A DNA stretch of 64,000 nt, from positions 4,023,166 through 4,087,165 of the forward strand of contig OX457053.1 in assembly GCA_949752735.1 (NCBI GenBank), written 5' to 3'. Both the position numbers and the translations under genes were made by a program. Positions 34,770 to 51,728 of the stretch are shown here, piece after piece. Each line of letters starts with the position of its first letter. Within the stretch, counting starts at the first letter, position 1. Below the pieces are notes generated by a model that searched no databases, had not been told where the DNA came from, and saw nothing but the letters and a program-made list of their open reading frames with translations. Source of the DNA: Lumbricus terrestris. Lineage: Eukaryota > Annelida > Clitellata > Crassiclitellata > Lumbricidae.

Positions 34770-37700
34770 TCAATTATTGGACCTCGATAGCAGACGTAAT
34801 TTGTAATCGGTCGGCAAATAGACTACGCCAGCAGATTCCTTGTATTCAACAGTCGACTGGCCATCTGGTGGTAGGATCTGGAAATGCTGAACCAGTCCGG
34901 TAAGGAAGAGAAACAGCTCCTGTTGAGCCAAGATTTCGCCGAGACAAGAACGCCTCCCTACAAAATATTTGAGTTAGGCCTAAACCATTCTGTTACAGTT
35001 GACATTTATGTAAAATTAATGGCAACAAGATGGCGAAATTGAAATATGTTTCTCTATAGGCCTGCTGGGATGCACAGGAGCTTGGTAGGAAGGCCTGCAT
35101 CTTACCTCATTGGTCTCAAGGGCTATAAGTAAGGCAGAACTTAATTGCATCTTAAACTGCAAGCATGTCCAAGCAATTCTGTTAGCTTAATCTAATTGGA
35201 AGCTCATGGAAAGTGTCAACTGAGTATCGTATCGTATTGGATTCAGTTTTGTCATACATGTCCGTGCTGCGTACACCATAGTTGCAAGAGTTGTCAGTGG
35301 GCCAATAACCTTGGGAACAGGGGCGCAACCAGAAAATTTTCCTGGGGGTGCTCAGAATTATTATTGTAAGCGCCGAAGGTGCGAAGCAGCGAGTGCCGAA
35401 GGCACGAAGCCAATGCCGACTGGGGTGTCTGGGGAGCGTCGTAAGCTCCCCCCAGCGGGGCTGGGGCGGATCCCCAGAAACCAACGCAATTTTACTTATG
35501 GCATCAGCTAGAGAGCGTTTCAGACTCTTGTTTGCCCATGGGCGGAGACCTGGGCGGAGACTTGGGGGGACGGAAAGACGCGAGATTTTTTTTGACGGAC
35601 GAGTGGCTGTGTCGTCGAAAAAATTCCATCTTTTGTCGGCCAAAATTTCTGAGGACTTGTTTTAGTCATTCGACGAAAGCTCGACGAAATTTTCTATTTT
35701 CGCCGCCAAAAAAGTTGACCTTTTTTGTCGTGACGCTCAACGATTGGGGGGACAAATGCATGGGCCGTCCCCCAACACCTCCATTGGGGGGACCGTCGGT
35801 ACGTCTCCTCTGTCCCCCTAGGTCTCCGCCCATGTGTTTGCCAACTGTATTTATGAACGATAAAGTCATGAAAACTTCTGAAAAACACGGTTTAGGACTT
35901 GCAAAAATAATGTCCTTTTCCATTTGTTTAGATAAAACAAAGGGTCTTAGTCCTTCTCTGCCCGCAAGTGGCAGAATTAATAACCAGTGTTCATCTAACC
36001 CCTCCCCCAATAACCTGTGTTTTTTCTAGTCCCTTTTCTGGAAATCAAGGTTTCTGGGGAAAGGCGAGCATCCGACGGAAAATCTCCAAAGGACGTGGCG
36101 CCGAGAGAGCAGGAGCTTTGGGAGAGGATGTGCCCCTCCACATCAGAAATTTTCTAATTTCCACACTGCAATGGCAGCATTTTAAATTGTCATCTATAGC
36201 AAAATTGCTATACTATTTCATTGCTGGCAAGAGTAGTCTAAGCTTCAATGAATATACTCACAATATTATTATACAAAAATTATGATTTTTCACGTTTATT
36301 ATGGTACCATTCCAAGATGTAAACTTATCAAAATAACTCTATTACTTCCATGCTGATAAAAAAAGAGTGATTTCAGATTTCAACATAGGCCTAGCAGGGC
36401 AATGGGTTTGTTCAGGGGGACGTGCCTCCTCCCCAACATACAATTTTTATTTCCACGCTGCAGTGGTATCATTTTAGGGTATCATTTTAGAGAAATTTAT
36501 CATGATTTCATTGCTGAAAGAGACATGGTGTAGGATTTCACTGCCCCTCTTCATTGTTTTATTTTTTATTTCCATACTGTAATAGTAGGCTTTTAAGCTG
36601 TCATCTTAATAAAATTGCTCATTTTCAATGCTGATAGTCATAGATTTTAATTTAAAACTTCAGAGCGTTGCCTCACAATTAGGCCTACTTAAAAGTTTTG
36701 GGATTTGCACAATGCACCGTGACTTTTAAAGCTGTCATTTTTACAAAATAGCTCATGATTTTTAGTGCACAGAGATGTGATATAAGATTCAAATACAAGT
36801 GCCCCTCTCATCGTCTAAGAATTGTCATTTTAATTTACACACACTGTAATGACAGCGCTTTAGGCTGTCGTCCTAACCAAATTGTTCAATATGGATAAAC
36901 AGTGGATAACATTGCAGAAAATTTTAATAATATTTATTAAATATTTGTGACATATTGGGGATATAAGCATCTCCGTTCCCTTGCCACAAACTTTGGGGTT
37001 TAACAATTACTTAAGTCTCCCCTATTGCCCTAAATATCCGCCAATAACAGTACCGTAAGTTAGGCACATTATAATATCATATGATAGTATCATAATTATA
37101 TAATAATAATAAATAATAAAATTATGAATATAGCCTATAGTAGGAAATAAGATCATGGTATAATATGACAGTTTATGTAAGAGCAAGACAATAATTATAA
37201 ATTAATAATAAACATGCAGCAACTAAAAACTATCATTTTGTCAATTTTTGCCAAAGAAATTGCACACACGGTACTATCAATTAAGTCGTAACATATAATC
37301 AATAAATTGGTGAGATACTGTAATGTAAAAGCAAAGGATAGCAAATTCTCGATACCCAGACAAACTCAGGTAGACCAGCTAAACGCTAAAATCAAGTGCT
37401 TTATGAAGCATGAATTTGACCAAAATTATAATACAGAAGAATGAATGAATTTGTTTGATTGTGTAATCTGAAAGACCAAAAGACCCCTACCCCCCCCACC
37501 CACCCACAAAAACTCAACGGATTTGGACAAATTGCGTGGGTCACCTTTTTAGCCCTCAGCACCCCCCTGGTTGCGCCACTGCTTGGGAATTAGTTGAGCA
37601 CTGTGTGATGAACTAATCTTCGATTGTATGACCAAACAGAATTGGTTAAGTTAGATCAATAGGCCTATGCACCGCTGCAGAATAATGACGGTCCCCTTAT

Positions 37701-40700
37701 GCATATTTATGTTTATTACAACGGCGTCAATAATATTTATGTTTAAGAAATAGAATACAGACAAAAATAAATAAATAAAATAAATAGGAAGTCACTCTCC
37801 AATCTCCATCTTGATCACGTGACGTGCGATCGTATAATTATTAGGGCGAGGCAATTTTGGCAAAAATTGATGTTCCTTTGTTCTATACCATCGTTACTGA
37901 ATTGCACAGCTGTGACTATACGTACATGTAGGATTGTAGGTGTCTAACAATACGCCTACTGTTGCGGTAAAGTGGTAAACAATAAGGTTGATTAATTAAT
38001 TGAATCAACCTTATTTCGCGAAGGCTGACAACAAAAGTACAAACCCATTGAGAAAGATACGACTCCTTCTTTGTTCGTGACCTTTCCATCTTCATCAAGG
38101 AATCGTTCTGGATTAAACGTTTCCGGGTCTTTCCAGGCGGATGGATCCATGTGAGCACTATGCAGATTCGCCATAACCTGTTTTAAATTAAAACAACCCA
38201 TATTCAGGTGTGACTACTTCACTGACCTGAAAACTGCAAATAAGCCTACATCGCACATCTAATCTAATCTAATCTAATCTAATCTAATCTAATAAAACAG
38301 TTGTAAAGCGCTTCTCACAGCAGAGCCATTCAGAAGCGCTCTCAGCGTGACAGGCTCATGAAATAGAAATATAAACATATGGTGATTTTGATGTATTTGG
38401 CTGTGGCATGAATACTACGTTTAAGTAGGGAGTGGCAATGAATGCTACGCTTAAGTAGGGTGTGGCAATGTATGCTACGTTTAAGTAGGGTGTGGTAATG
38501 AATGCTACGTTTAAGTAGGGTGTGGTAATGTATGCAACGTTTAAGTAGGGTGTGGCAATGAATGTTACGTTTAAGTAAGGTGTGGCAATGAATGTTACGT
38601 TTAAGTAAGGTGTGGCAATGAATGTTACGTTTAAGTAAGGTGTGGCAATGAATGCTACGTTTAAGTAAGGTGTGGCAATGAATGTTACGTTTAAGTAAGG
38701 TGTGACAACGAATGTTACGTTTAAGTAAGGTGTGGCAATGAATGCTACGTTTAAGTAAGGTGTGGCAATGAATGTTACGTTTAAGTAAGGTGTGGCAATG
38801 AATGCTTCGTTTAAGTAGGGTGTGGCAATGAATGCTACGTTTAAGTAGGGAGTGGCATATTGATAGTTCGATGATTAGGCTGGTATGGCTAAGATGACAA
38901 GGCAAAAATATGGCTATTTTCACCGGGCTTTGCGCATTGCAAAAGGACTCGTGACCACCACTTAACACCACTTAACACAGCTCCTGGTAAACATTCTACT
39001 AGGCCTATTAAGACTATAATATAGCCTCGTATCATACGAGGTGAAAAGAGCTGTTGTGTTGGAATTTCGCCGAGTGATTGCATTCAGACTCCGGATCTCG
39101 AAATCCGTCATGTCAAAATGTGCATAATCTTTGTCCATGGCCCACACCACCTTCCATTTGACAGATGACGTCTGTAAATATTATTAACGCATTGAATCAT
39201 TAGAGAGAAAAACAAGAATACGGAAAACTACCATGCTGCCTTTCGGAATGAAATATCCGTTAAGGTGAGTGTCGTCCAATGTTTCGTGAGGCAAGGCAAG
39301 TGGAACGGTCGTTTTTATTCGCATCACTTCCAGGATCACCGCCTCGGTGAAAGGCAGCTGCACCTTGTCATCTAAAGATGGAAGTCTATCCATTGCAACA
39401 ACGGAATCAATCTCTGTGTGGAGTTTTTCCTGGATGTCTGGATGATTGGCAAGAAAGATCAACGCCCACTGTAGAGACGTAGCTGTTGTTTCGGTTCCTG
39501 CGAAAAGAAAGTCACGCACCGTGAACAGCAGTTGCTGTCTGTCGAATTCAGGTCCTTCCATCTCAATGAAATGAGTTATGAAACTTTCTGGTAGTTCGCC
39601 TTGCAGACCGGCGTCGATTTTCCCGTTCAAGTACTTAAGAATTTCACCGTGTATTTCACTGAGGAACTTCAAAGTTCTTCTGTACTTCGGAAGAAATCTC
39701 ATCACTGGCAGCAGGTCCACGATCAAACAATCCTTGGAGGTGTAAACAAACGCCTGTACATTTTTAATCAGGTCTTCTAGTACTGGACTCGAATGATTGA
39801 ATCGCTCGCCCACAATAATGCTCACGATGACATTCAAGACGCCTTTCGTAACCAACTGATCAGCACAAATAGCCTTTCCGTTTAGTTTCCGTATGTTGGC
39901 CAAAACGTCTTCCACCTCAACTTGGATTCTGGTTTCCATGATCCCCTTGCCAAATCCAAACTTCTTGAGAATGTTGAGGGACAGCTGGTGGTATCTTCGA
40001 AACTCAGAATGGTACGGATTATTTAAAAATCCTACAACAGAATTTCAAGTGTTTATGTCATCACCACAAACTATAGGGCCCACCACAAACTGGAAGAGAT
40101 CTACAGCACTCGAACCGAAGAATGAGCTCTGCTCGCCATTGTCAGCATGCTGAATATCAAACTGTTCTTCAGGATCAAATTTAGATTGGCATGTATATTG
40201 TATACCCACTAATCCCTCGGCACCAGCGCGCATTCCTGGAGTCCTTACCCTAAGTCAGTGCTCTATGGTAACTCGACCCGGAACACCTTTGACGCAACAC
40301 AGCGCTCGTGAATAAGCTGGTGCCCCAGTCCTGCCTTTTGAGTCGCGATTCAGAAATTTGGAGATAACGATTACGATTACCATAAGAATCTGAATAGCCT
40401 CTGAAAAGATTGCAATGGTCATTTTTGGTCAATTTATGCTGTTATTTAGCCTAAGGTTTCTTTGTTCAAACTTCAAAGATATCATTTAGAAAAGCCAGTC
40501 TAGTCAGACAAGTCATCAACATTGCTTGTGTGAATCATCGAAAAGTCCTAACATGTCATTACATATCAGGGGCGGATCCGGTGGGGGGGCAATCTGGCCA
40601 TTGTCCTCCCATTTAGAAATTTTCACAGGACGAGGTCCCCCATCAGGTTTCAACTCAGATTTCAACAAGCATTCAATGAATGTCGCGGGGGAAAGGCGTG

Positions 40701-42888
40701 AAAGAAAAGGTAGCATAATTATAACAAAAAGTCATCAGCTTTTGATGGCAGGTAAATGGTCTCTTTCACGACATTCCGACCAATGACTAAAAAAGGTCAT
40801 CAGATTTTTACAAGGAAATTTGTTCCCAAGAGCAAAAATGTTGGCCCCATCCGAAAATTTCTGTGTCCGCCCCGAAATATATTCACACAATAATTTATTA
40901 GTCAACACCGGCGTCTTATGATAACTCTGCATTAGGTTCACAAAGTTAAACCGCATCAGCAACGTTTAACTTTAGAAAGAATCACAGATGATACCTTTAC
41001 GGTCTGGATTAAAAACCGCACTGGTAAATTTATAAGATCGACTGGCAAAAGTTGTGGACTGTTTGACAAAGGCTTCATGAATCATCTCCTTACCGCTGAT
41101 TACCACGGCAACTCTGAAATTCACAACATCGAACCAGAGTTGAAAATCTGAAGACTGCCATTATGCCATATCAAAGATGATTAGAGTCGCACTCCTCCTT
41201 TATCCAGGCTTGGAAGTGGCAAGAATTAAATCTCTGGAATAAGCCACCTGAATCGCGATGCGACACAGTCGACGCTCTTACCGATGTAGACTGTAGTCAC
41301 CGCTATACCGCCATCCACCCACCGTCAGCTGCCACAGAATTCTCTCCCTCTATACTTGTCACCTCCATGCTTTTCGTTTCAATATGAAGTCTAACCTCTT
41401 CGACAACTATTATTCGAACTCTATGAACCACCCGATCCTTCGACTTCGAAACTTTCTCATCCACTAAGAATCCATTGGCAGACAACTCTTTCTGCGGTCT
41501 CGATCAGCCGAACTCCCACCTTCTATAGAAAATGATTTAAAACAAACTCACGCATGAGCTCGTGTCCTGCTCTTACTTTTATTGGGTGTCCTGCTCTTAC
41601 CTTTATTGGGCCACTTAAGAAGTATGGAGTCAACGAGCACGATTACGAAACTGAATATAATTTAATTTTGGCAGCGCTCATATTTTCTGGACCTTCTTAT
41701 CTTTCCGATTCTAGTACAATTGTTATCTAAACACGAAATGATGCATATCTGCAGAGCAGTTCGTAATGGCTAAATTGAAATCAATTTAAGTCAATTAAAC
41801 TTGGCATCAGATTCTAGTGGTTATCTATATCTATAAGAAAGGATGTACGTATATTTATTTGGGAGCGATGCACGCTCGCATTTTGGCAGCTACTGACCTC
41901 AAACATTTTATTTAGATAAACGTTCACCACAAAATTCCAAGTACGCTATTTTCAGCTTTTTATTCACTTTAGATTTCGAAAAAATAGACATTTTAAACTT
42001 CTCTGTGTTAATGTATGCGCTAGCGGCAAGCCTGTCGCGTCGCCGTATTTCAATCGTTTTTCATTAACGGCCTGCATGTTGCCGTTGACGTCATATTTCG
42101 CTTACCATGAAAAGCAAACGCTGTCGTACAACCCTGGGAAAAGATACATGCCTTCGGCCAAGGAGTATATAGCCTCGATTCTATTTTTAGAAATGCTTGG
42201 TATATTTTTATATAATTTATGCTTGGTATGATTATTTATAAAGAAACAGAGTACCAGCGTAACTGCACGTTGCCATGCATATTTTCACACTTTTATCTGA
42301 AACGCCACAACTAGACAGATGTTTACACGGGCCACCTCGCCTCCACACACCTCGGCCCGCAGGGCCGAGGTGTGTGGAGTGCGTGGGGGGTGGTGGGTGG
42401 GCAGGAAATTTTGCTGAAAACTCAAATTTCACGGGTGGCGTACAAGTGGAGGTCGGAGTGTTGTGGGGTGCAGTCGGGTGGTTGTAGGTGGTGGGGTCGT
42501 GGCCGGGAGCGGGTTGAATCCTAAATTTCCCGGGCAACGCCGGGTACCCCAGCTAGTATAATATATATTTAATTATTTATATTGCAGCAATTGACGTGAA
42601 AGAAATTCACCTGTCAAGAAATTTGAAAGTGAAGACTGGACCAAGTTCTTCTGCCTTCTCCATGAAGAAAGTATGCGTCCGATCCCGCTGTGGTAGGAAG
42701 GGTATCGAACCAAGAAATGGAACCGATGGTAAACCTGGAGGCATGGTTCCATCTTGTTTCTTCCTCCTTAAGAACTTAATCAAGGTGTGGGCCAAGAAGA
42801 AAGTTCCAGAAAACACGACAGCAGTGGTGCAGAGTTTCCGATCCCAACTCATCTCTTCAGGAAATATCGATTCATAAAGTCTCTCCAT
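34770..42888 (-). CDS. Cytochrome P450 gene C, CYP2-clan, 505 aa, five coding exons
   Basis: Closest sister of gene D and likely the same kind of ER monooxygenase. Exons in order: 42611-42888, 40995-41113, 39232-40031, 38045-38177, 34770-34957; exon lengths match D except for one extra codon at the end (…SRSNN stop instead of …SRCN stop). Splice phases are 2,1,0,1 and all sites are GT-AG. Motifs: anchor 19-40, PPGLPSVPFLG, AGTETT, EVMR, FNPERF and FSMGRRSCLGE with Cys448. The C-helix is FRRYH in place of WxxxR. Its introns carry a Helitron (intron 1), a hAT shared by descent with D (intron 2), an expanded 30-bp minisatellite (intron 3) and a 2.26-kb hAT (intron 4). The ATTAAA found just past the stop of D and B is not preserved here. 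Confidence 0.93.
35318..37581. mobile_element. hAT element, 2.26 kb, in gene C intron 4
   Basis: Termini CAGGGGCGCAACCAG and CTGGTTGCGCCACTG with exact target duplication CTTGGGAA (35310-35317, 37582-37589). The interior is built from diverged units with GCTGTCAT…AAAATTGCTCA, the reverse complement of the module in the 5161 and 13257 elements. Hosts a nested MITE. Confidence 0.92.
35537..35834. mobile_element. Nested MITE (CATGGGCGGAGACC termini), 298 bp
   Basis: Termini CATGGGCGGAGACCT and AGGTCTCCGCCCATG with exact duplication TGTTTGCC (35529-35536, 35835-35842). Inserted in the 35318-37581 hAT. Confidence 0.9.
38258..38293. repeat. (AATCT)n microsatellite
   Basis: Seven units, followed by a SINE-tail fragment (AAAGCGCTTCTCAC…AGAAGCGCTCTC). 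Confidence 0.9.
38394..38863. repeat. 30-bp minisatellite, about 16 units, gene C intron 3
   Basis: Unit TGTGGCAATGAATGYTACGT followed by TTAAGTARGG. One diverged unit stands at the same place in introns 3 of D (about 19860-19890) and B (about 47355-47395). The 30-bp period keeps a minus-strand frame open (LLKRSIHCHT repeats), which is not a gene. Confidence 0.95.
40567..40874. mobile_element. hAT MITE in gene C intron 2, shared with gene D
   Basis: CAGGGGCGGATCCGGTGG … TGTGTCCGCCCCG. Counterpart of 23894-24193 by common descent. Confidence 0.75.
41824..42556 (+). mobile_element. Non-autonomous Helitron, 733 bp, in gene C intron 1
   Basis: 5' end TCTATATCTATAAG after a host A; 3' end CTAG before a host T, preceded by the hairpin CCCGGGCAACGCCGGG about 9 bp upstream. 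Joining the flanks (AGTGGTTA|TATAATATAT) matches the uninterrupted sequence in B (GGTGGTTATATTTG) and D (GGTGGTGATATATTT). No Rep/helicase frame. Confidence 0.85.
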
Positions 42889-42989
42889 CTCAAAGTTTCA
42901 GCAAACACTCAAACGGAGTGTGATCTGAAAATTAATATCAAGGCAGCATGTGCAGGTGCATCATCAAGAGAGCAGGCCTGCCTGGTATG

Positions 42990-43605
42990 TTTTAATCAAT
43001 CAATCAATCAGAATTTATATGGCGCCCCTTCAAGGTACTTACTCAGAGGCGCTACCGGCCGAGATCAAGCGAACAAAGTCTTCAACAGTACTGTTTGTGA
43101 AATTGGGAACAGTTTGAGAAGTGTCGCATAGTGAAGAGAAGCCCATTCCAGGTTGCTGGACCAACCACAGAGAACGAACGCCTCTGCATTGTCGCAGAGC
43201 GAGTGAAAGGGACCATTAGGTCACCATTGACTGCAGAGCGCAGTGCGAGGCGACCTATGCAAGTGGAAAGGGGGAGTAAAGCTCACACAGACAAGAGGGT
43301 GCCCAGTTTGATAAGCATCGCCACACCAAAGATGCAATCCTAAATGAGATGCGCTGCGGGAAAGGAAGACAGTGCAAGACCTTGCGCATATAAATATTAT
43401 TGGGATACTCGGTTGGACTTGGTGAACCATCCAATAGGCCTAAGTCGCTCGACAGCCCGGTGGACTCTCTCCAACCGCTCAATCCGAACCCATTTTGTCG
43501 CGCTGGTTTTGGGAGCGCCTCTGAGTAATCCCCTAGAAGAAGTGCGATACAAATTCATTTAATCAAAATGAATGAATGAATGAATGAATGAATGAATAAA
43601 GCTAG
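42990..43605. repeat. SINE-tail pair in inverted orientation, upstream of gene C
   Basis: The left edge has (AATC)n then GGCGCCCCTTCAAGG (minus orientation). The right edge has GGGAGCGCCTCTGAGTAATC then (GAAT)n (plus orientation). The sequence between them is unassigned. Confidence 0.55.
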
Positions 43606-43655
43606 CTTCGAGGCCAGAGACTGCTGACTGGCCTTGGGTGACACGGACTTTCTGT

Positions 43656-44031
43656 CGTCGGTGTCATGACATAAAGTCTGCCCCGATATAAAATTAAAAT
43701 TCTCCCCCAACAGAGTCCTCCTGGCTGAAACGCTGTATTGGAAGAAAATCTTCTGATTTCAAAAGTTAATAATTTGGGAACGTCACACGTGTGTTCTTTT
43801 AAAATAATTTAGCAACGTAAACGGCATAACCTGCTTCTCTATAGGCCTAAGTTTTATGTGACTGTATTCCCCATTTTACGCTGAACAGGGAGAGACTTTA
43901 TTTCAGAATATACTCACCTGGGGAGAATGTATTCTGGAGAAGATTCGCCGTGGGGAGATTCTGTTTCGAAATATAGTCTAGGGGGAGAGAATTTTATGGG
44001 TAGACTCTTACTAGACTGTCACGCGACACCG
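43656..44031. mobile_element. Old foldback element upstream of gene C
   Basis: GGTGTCATGACATAAAGTCT … CTGTCACGCGACACC; counterpart of 28944-29232. Confidence 0.55.
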
Positions 44032-44476
44032 ACCTGATTGTTGCTAAACACACCCGTCACGTACGCTAAATAAAGCTTGAGGTTCACAAAGCAGAAGTAG
44101 GTCTAGGGATTGAGCAATTTACATAACAATCGATAAATGTCGTCAACAACAGGTAGAAACAGACAACTTATGCGTTTTAGCGTTGATTGCTCAGATGCAT
44201 CATATTCTAGCGAATCTCTTTTAATGAAACCAGAGAATCATATTTTAGTTTACTATACGATCAATTAATTGGTCCAAAGCGAAGAAAATAAAATATGTTA
44301 TTTAGGCCACCATTCATCACTAATGTTAATGTTGTAAGTTAATTATCAGAATCTCCAATTATCTCACGTTTTTATATAGTCCGCATTGAGTATCGATTGT
44401 TTGCATGTTACTTACTCACCAACTTGTTCGCCGACAGGATAATGTGCCCGAAACTAATCTAAAGATAAGAACTCAC

Positions 44477-44520
44477 TTTTTAAGTCACTGACGAAATAAG
44501 TCTCACGGTTCTATAAATAA
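44477..44520 (-). promoter_or_regulatory. Predicted core promoter and non-coding exon of P450 gene C
   Basis: Minus strand: TTATTTATAG (44511-44520), then a short segment ending in the donor TTAAAAA|GTGAGTTC at 44477. Homologous to the D and B blocks. The matching acceptor of coding exon 1 leaves an exon edge at 42924. A SINE-rich insert at 42990-43600 would lie inside this 5' UTR intron. Confidence 0.55.
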
Positions 44521-44784
44521 CGCAGTGCTGACGTGTCTGATGCATACAAAAAGTCTATTCAGAGGAAAAATAGCATGACTCGTTTGATATTATACATATC
44601 CGGTTAGCCTCTTCTTATCCATAGGTGTCGCTCTGCTTCAGTTTTTTTTCAATTACGATAATAGGATATTTTAAATGTGCAAAGCCTAATTTTAATACAA
44701 ATATTAAAGTGTGTTCTGTGTTTGCCTCTATAGCATGATCGACCATCTGCATTTGATACGTGCACATTTTGAATGTATGCACAT

Positions 44785-44910
44785 GTATGTATGTATGTAT
44801 GTATGTATGTATGTATGTATGTATGTATGTATGTATGTATGTATGTATGTATGCACGTATGTATGTATGTTTGTATGTATGTTTGTGTGTATGCATGTAT
44901 GTATGTGCAC
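44785..44910. repeat. (TATG)n microsatellite upstream of gene C
   Basis: Same location relative to the gene as 30014 (D) and 51735 (B). Confidence 0.95.
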
Positions 44911-44911
44911 T

Positions 44912-45105
44912 TGCTATAGCGCCCCTTCAAGCTCTCTCTACTCAGAGGCGCTCCCGAATGCAGAGCGAACACTGCATCGGAGTTTCATGCCGAAGCGCTA
45001 AGCAATTGCGAGTGAAGGACTTGTCCAAGGTTCTTACGCGGTGACTTGAATTGGATTCGAACAGGGCAACGAACATACCCATGTTGGTGCTCCGCGCTTG
45101 GCTTT
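44912..45105 (-). repeat. tRNA-derived SINE, reverse copy
   Basis: CTATAGCGCCCCTTCAAGC … CGCGGTGACTTGAATTGGATTCGAAC; box B-like GTTCGAATCC on the minus strand. Lies between gene C upstream sequence and the region homologous to the 3' flank of gene D. Confidence 0.7.
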
Positions 45106-45119
45106 CGAGTAGCGCTTTA

Positions 45120-46080
45120 CAAATTTAGAGTCTACGATTAAGATTTTACGATTATTCAGTGTCACTTGAAGCGGTTACTTATTGCTAATTCTGACCTTGA
45201 AAACCCATAGCAGTGACAGTAGGTCTAAGCTTAATGATATATACAAAATGAGTAGCCTAACTGCATGTAGGACTACACGAAAAACAACTAAATTCAAGAT
45301 GTAAAAATCAACGATTTTGAAACGCCACCAGAAATGGAGACAAAATAAATAATTATATGGAATTTAGTCAATTATAGCCTACTGCGGAAATAGCGGGACT
45401 GTTTAAACTTCAGCATGTATAACCAACAAGGATCACAACATAAGCAACTATTATAATAAACCATTAAGCAACTATTAAAATAACCCAAGTTGGTGCAAGA
45501 GATGAGAATTACAATTTTCAAAGAATTCTACCGGATGATAACATAAGGAAAATAACTTCAAGAAGTACAAAAAATAATCAACTTATCAAAAAATAACCAC
45601 TTCAGTAAATCGATCAGGTCTGCATAATTACAAGGAGGCTCAGAAATAATTAAACTTCAGCATGTATATGAGCTACAAAGTAAGGTTGAAAAGGTCTGAT
45701 CCGACAGCATTATAGAGAAAGAGGAGCAGACGAGAGAGATAGGCTACAATTAAAGTTTACAAGAAACCAAAGGAAAAGTGGGCGTAGTTTTTTTAAAATT
45801 TGTACCAACTCAGAGTTCACAGATATAAAGTACCGTATTTAAGAAGTCAAAATGGAACACAAGGGCAGAAAGTCTTCAGTGTAAGAGTCATAGGTTCGTG
45901 GAAGGGCTTGGGTGACAGTATTGTCTCAGTGGACATTAGACAATCTCACGGCTAATCAAGAGGCAACTAGGGAAATGGGCTACTATGCGTTCCAGGTGAT
46001 TTTGCAGTGGTACTAGCAGTAGCAGAGATTATGCGTATTCAGAACCACATAAAACCGTTCTTATGTTATGTTATATTTGC
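45120..46080. other. 3' flank of gene B, homologous to 17010-18985 downstream of gene D
   Basis: Aligns from GTGTCACTTGAAGCGGTTA through AACCACATAAAACCGTTCTT with the D flank once the foldback and Harbinger-like inserts of D are removed. No coding signal. Confidence 0.7.
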
Positions 46081-46127
46081 GAGTTTAATTCACGTCTAAC
46101 TTCCACAGATTTCAAATCCGCAATTCT

Positions 46128-50544
<4,417 letters not shown>

Positions 50545-51352
50545 CTCAAGGTTCCAGCAAACACTTAAACGGAATGTGATCTGAAAATTAATGTGGGTTA
50601 TGTGCAGCATATTATGCAAGTGCATCAACAAGAGAGTAAGCCTAACTGATATGTTTTAACTGCAACAAGCATCTCTCATGCGGTAACAGCATGAAAAAAG
50701 GTCGTCAGAAATTTCGGCGACCGAAAACGATAATTTTTCTCCCACAAATTCAGCCTCCCCCAAACATGAAATACTGGGTGGTGGTGGTGCGAATTTGTTT
50801 CTGAAACAGAGCCGCCAGGGAGAATATGTTTCAAAATATAGTCTCCGGGGAGAAACTTTTAGGAGAGATACTCTGTCACGCGCCACCGGCCTTTACTGTT
50901 CCCAAACACATCCGTCACACTAAAAAAGCTTCGCCGATGTTCACGAAGCAGAAGTAGGTCTAGGCCTAGAGATGAGTAATCTACATAACAATCGATAGAT
51001 GTTGTCAACAGCTGCAGGTAGAAACAGGTAACTATAGGCGTCTATGCATTGGATTGCTCTGATGCATAAAATTCTAATGAATCTCTTTATCATCTAATTT
51101 ATAATCTAATTATCATCTATTTATCTATGTATCATGTATTTTAATCCCATTCAGTTCTCCTAGGATTATTTACTTAGTCCATAGCGAAGAAAATATGTCA
51201 TCTAGGATACCATTCATCGCGAATCCTAATGTTAGGCCTAAATCAGCAACTCCCATCCTTTTTTTAAAATTCCGCATTCAGTGTCGATTGTTTGCATGCT
51301 GCTTACTTACTAACTCGTTCACCAACAGCCTAATCTAAAGATTAGAACTCAC

Positions 51353-51393
51353 TTATTCAGCGCACTGACGAAGTAAATTTCAAGGTTCTATAA
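51353..51393 (-). promoter_or_regulatory. Predicted core promoter and non-coding exon of P450 gene B
   Basis: Minus strand: weak TATA-like CGTTATAGAAC followed by the conserved segment containing TTCGTCAGTG and the donor GAATAA|GTGAGTTC (exon end 51353). Coding exon 1 begins after TTTTCAG at 50580. The TATA-like element is poorer than in C and D. Confidence 0.45.
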
Positions 51394-51728
51394 CGCACTG
51401 CTGACGTTGTTGATGCAAACCAAGCAACGCATATTGGAGTTGGAAAGCTCGCATGGACAGCAGCTGTGCTGGCGTTTTTTATGCAAACCAAGGAATAAGA
51501 AATCAATATTTCTATACAGAGGTATAGAAGCGTAACTCGTTGATATTATACATAATCCGGTTGAAATCTTGATCATAGATGTCGTCCTTCTTCAGTTTTT
51601 TCATTCATGGTATCAAATAGAATGTTTTAAATATGATGCAACGCCAACTTTTGAACACAAACAGGCGTGTTCGTTTATTTAGTCCATAAAATTATCGACT
51701 ACCTGCATTTGTTGCGTGTGCAACTGTA

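Noticed and set aside
35182..36029. Overlapping frames of 100-165 codons on both strands
   Set aside because: They lie in the hAT 35318-37581 and its nested MITE, with compositional bias and no recognisable domain.
38394..38863. Regular 30-bp repeats resembling a CRISPR array
   Set aside because: Units are directly adjacent with no spacers, in a eukaryotic intron.
38342..38971. 209-codon minus-strand frame with HTLLKRSIHC repeats, resembling a repeat protein
   Set aside because: It exists because the minisatellite unit is 30 bp; it lies within intron 3 of P450 gene C and has no homologous frame in B or D.
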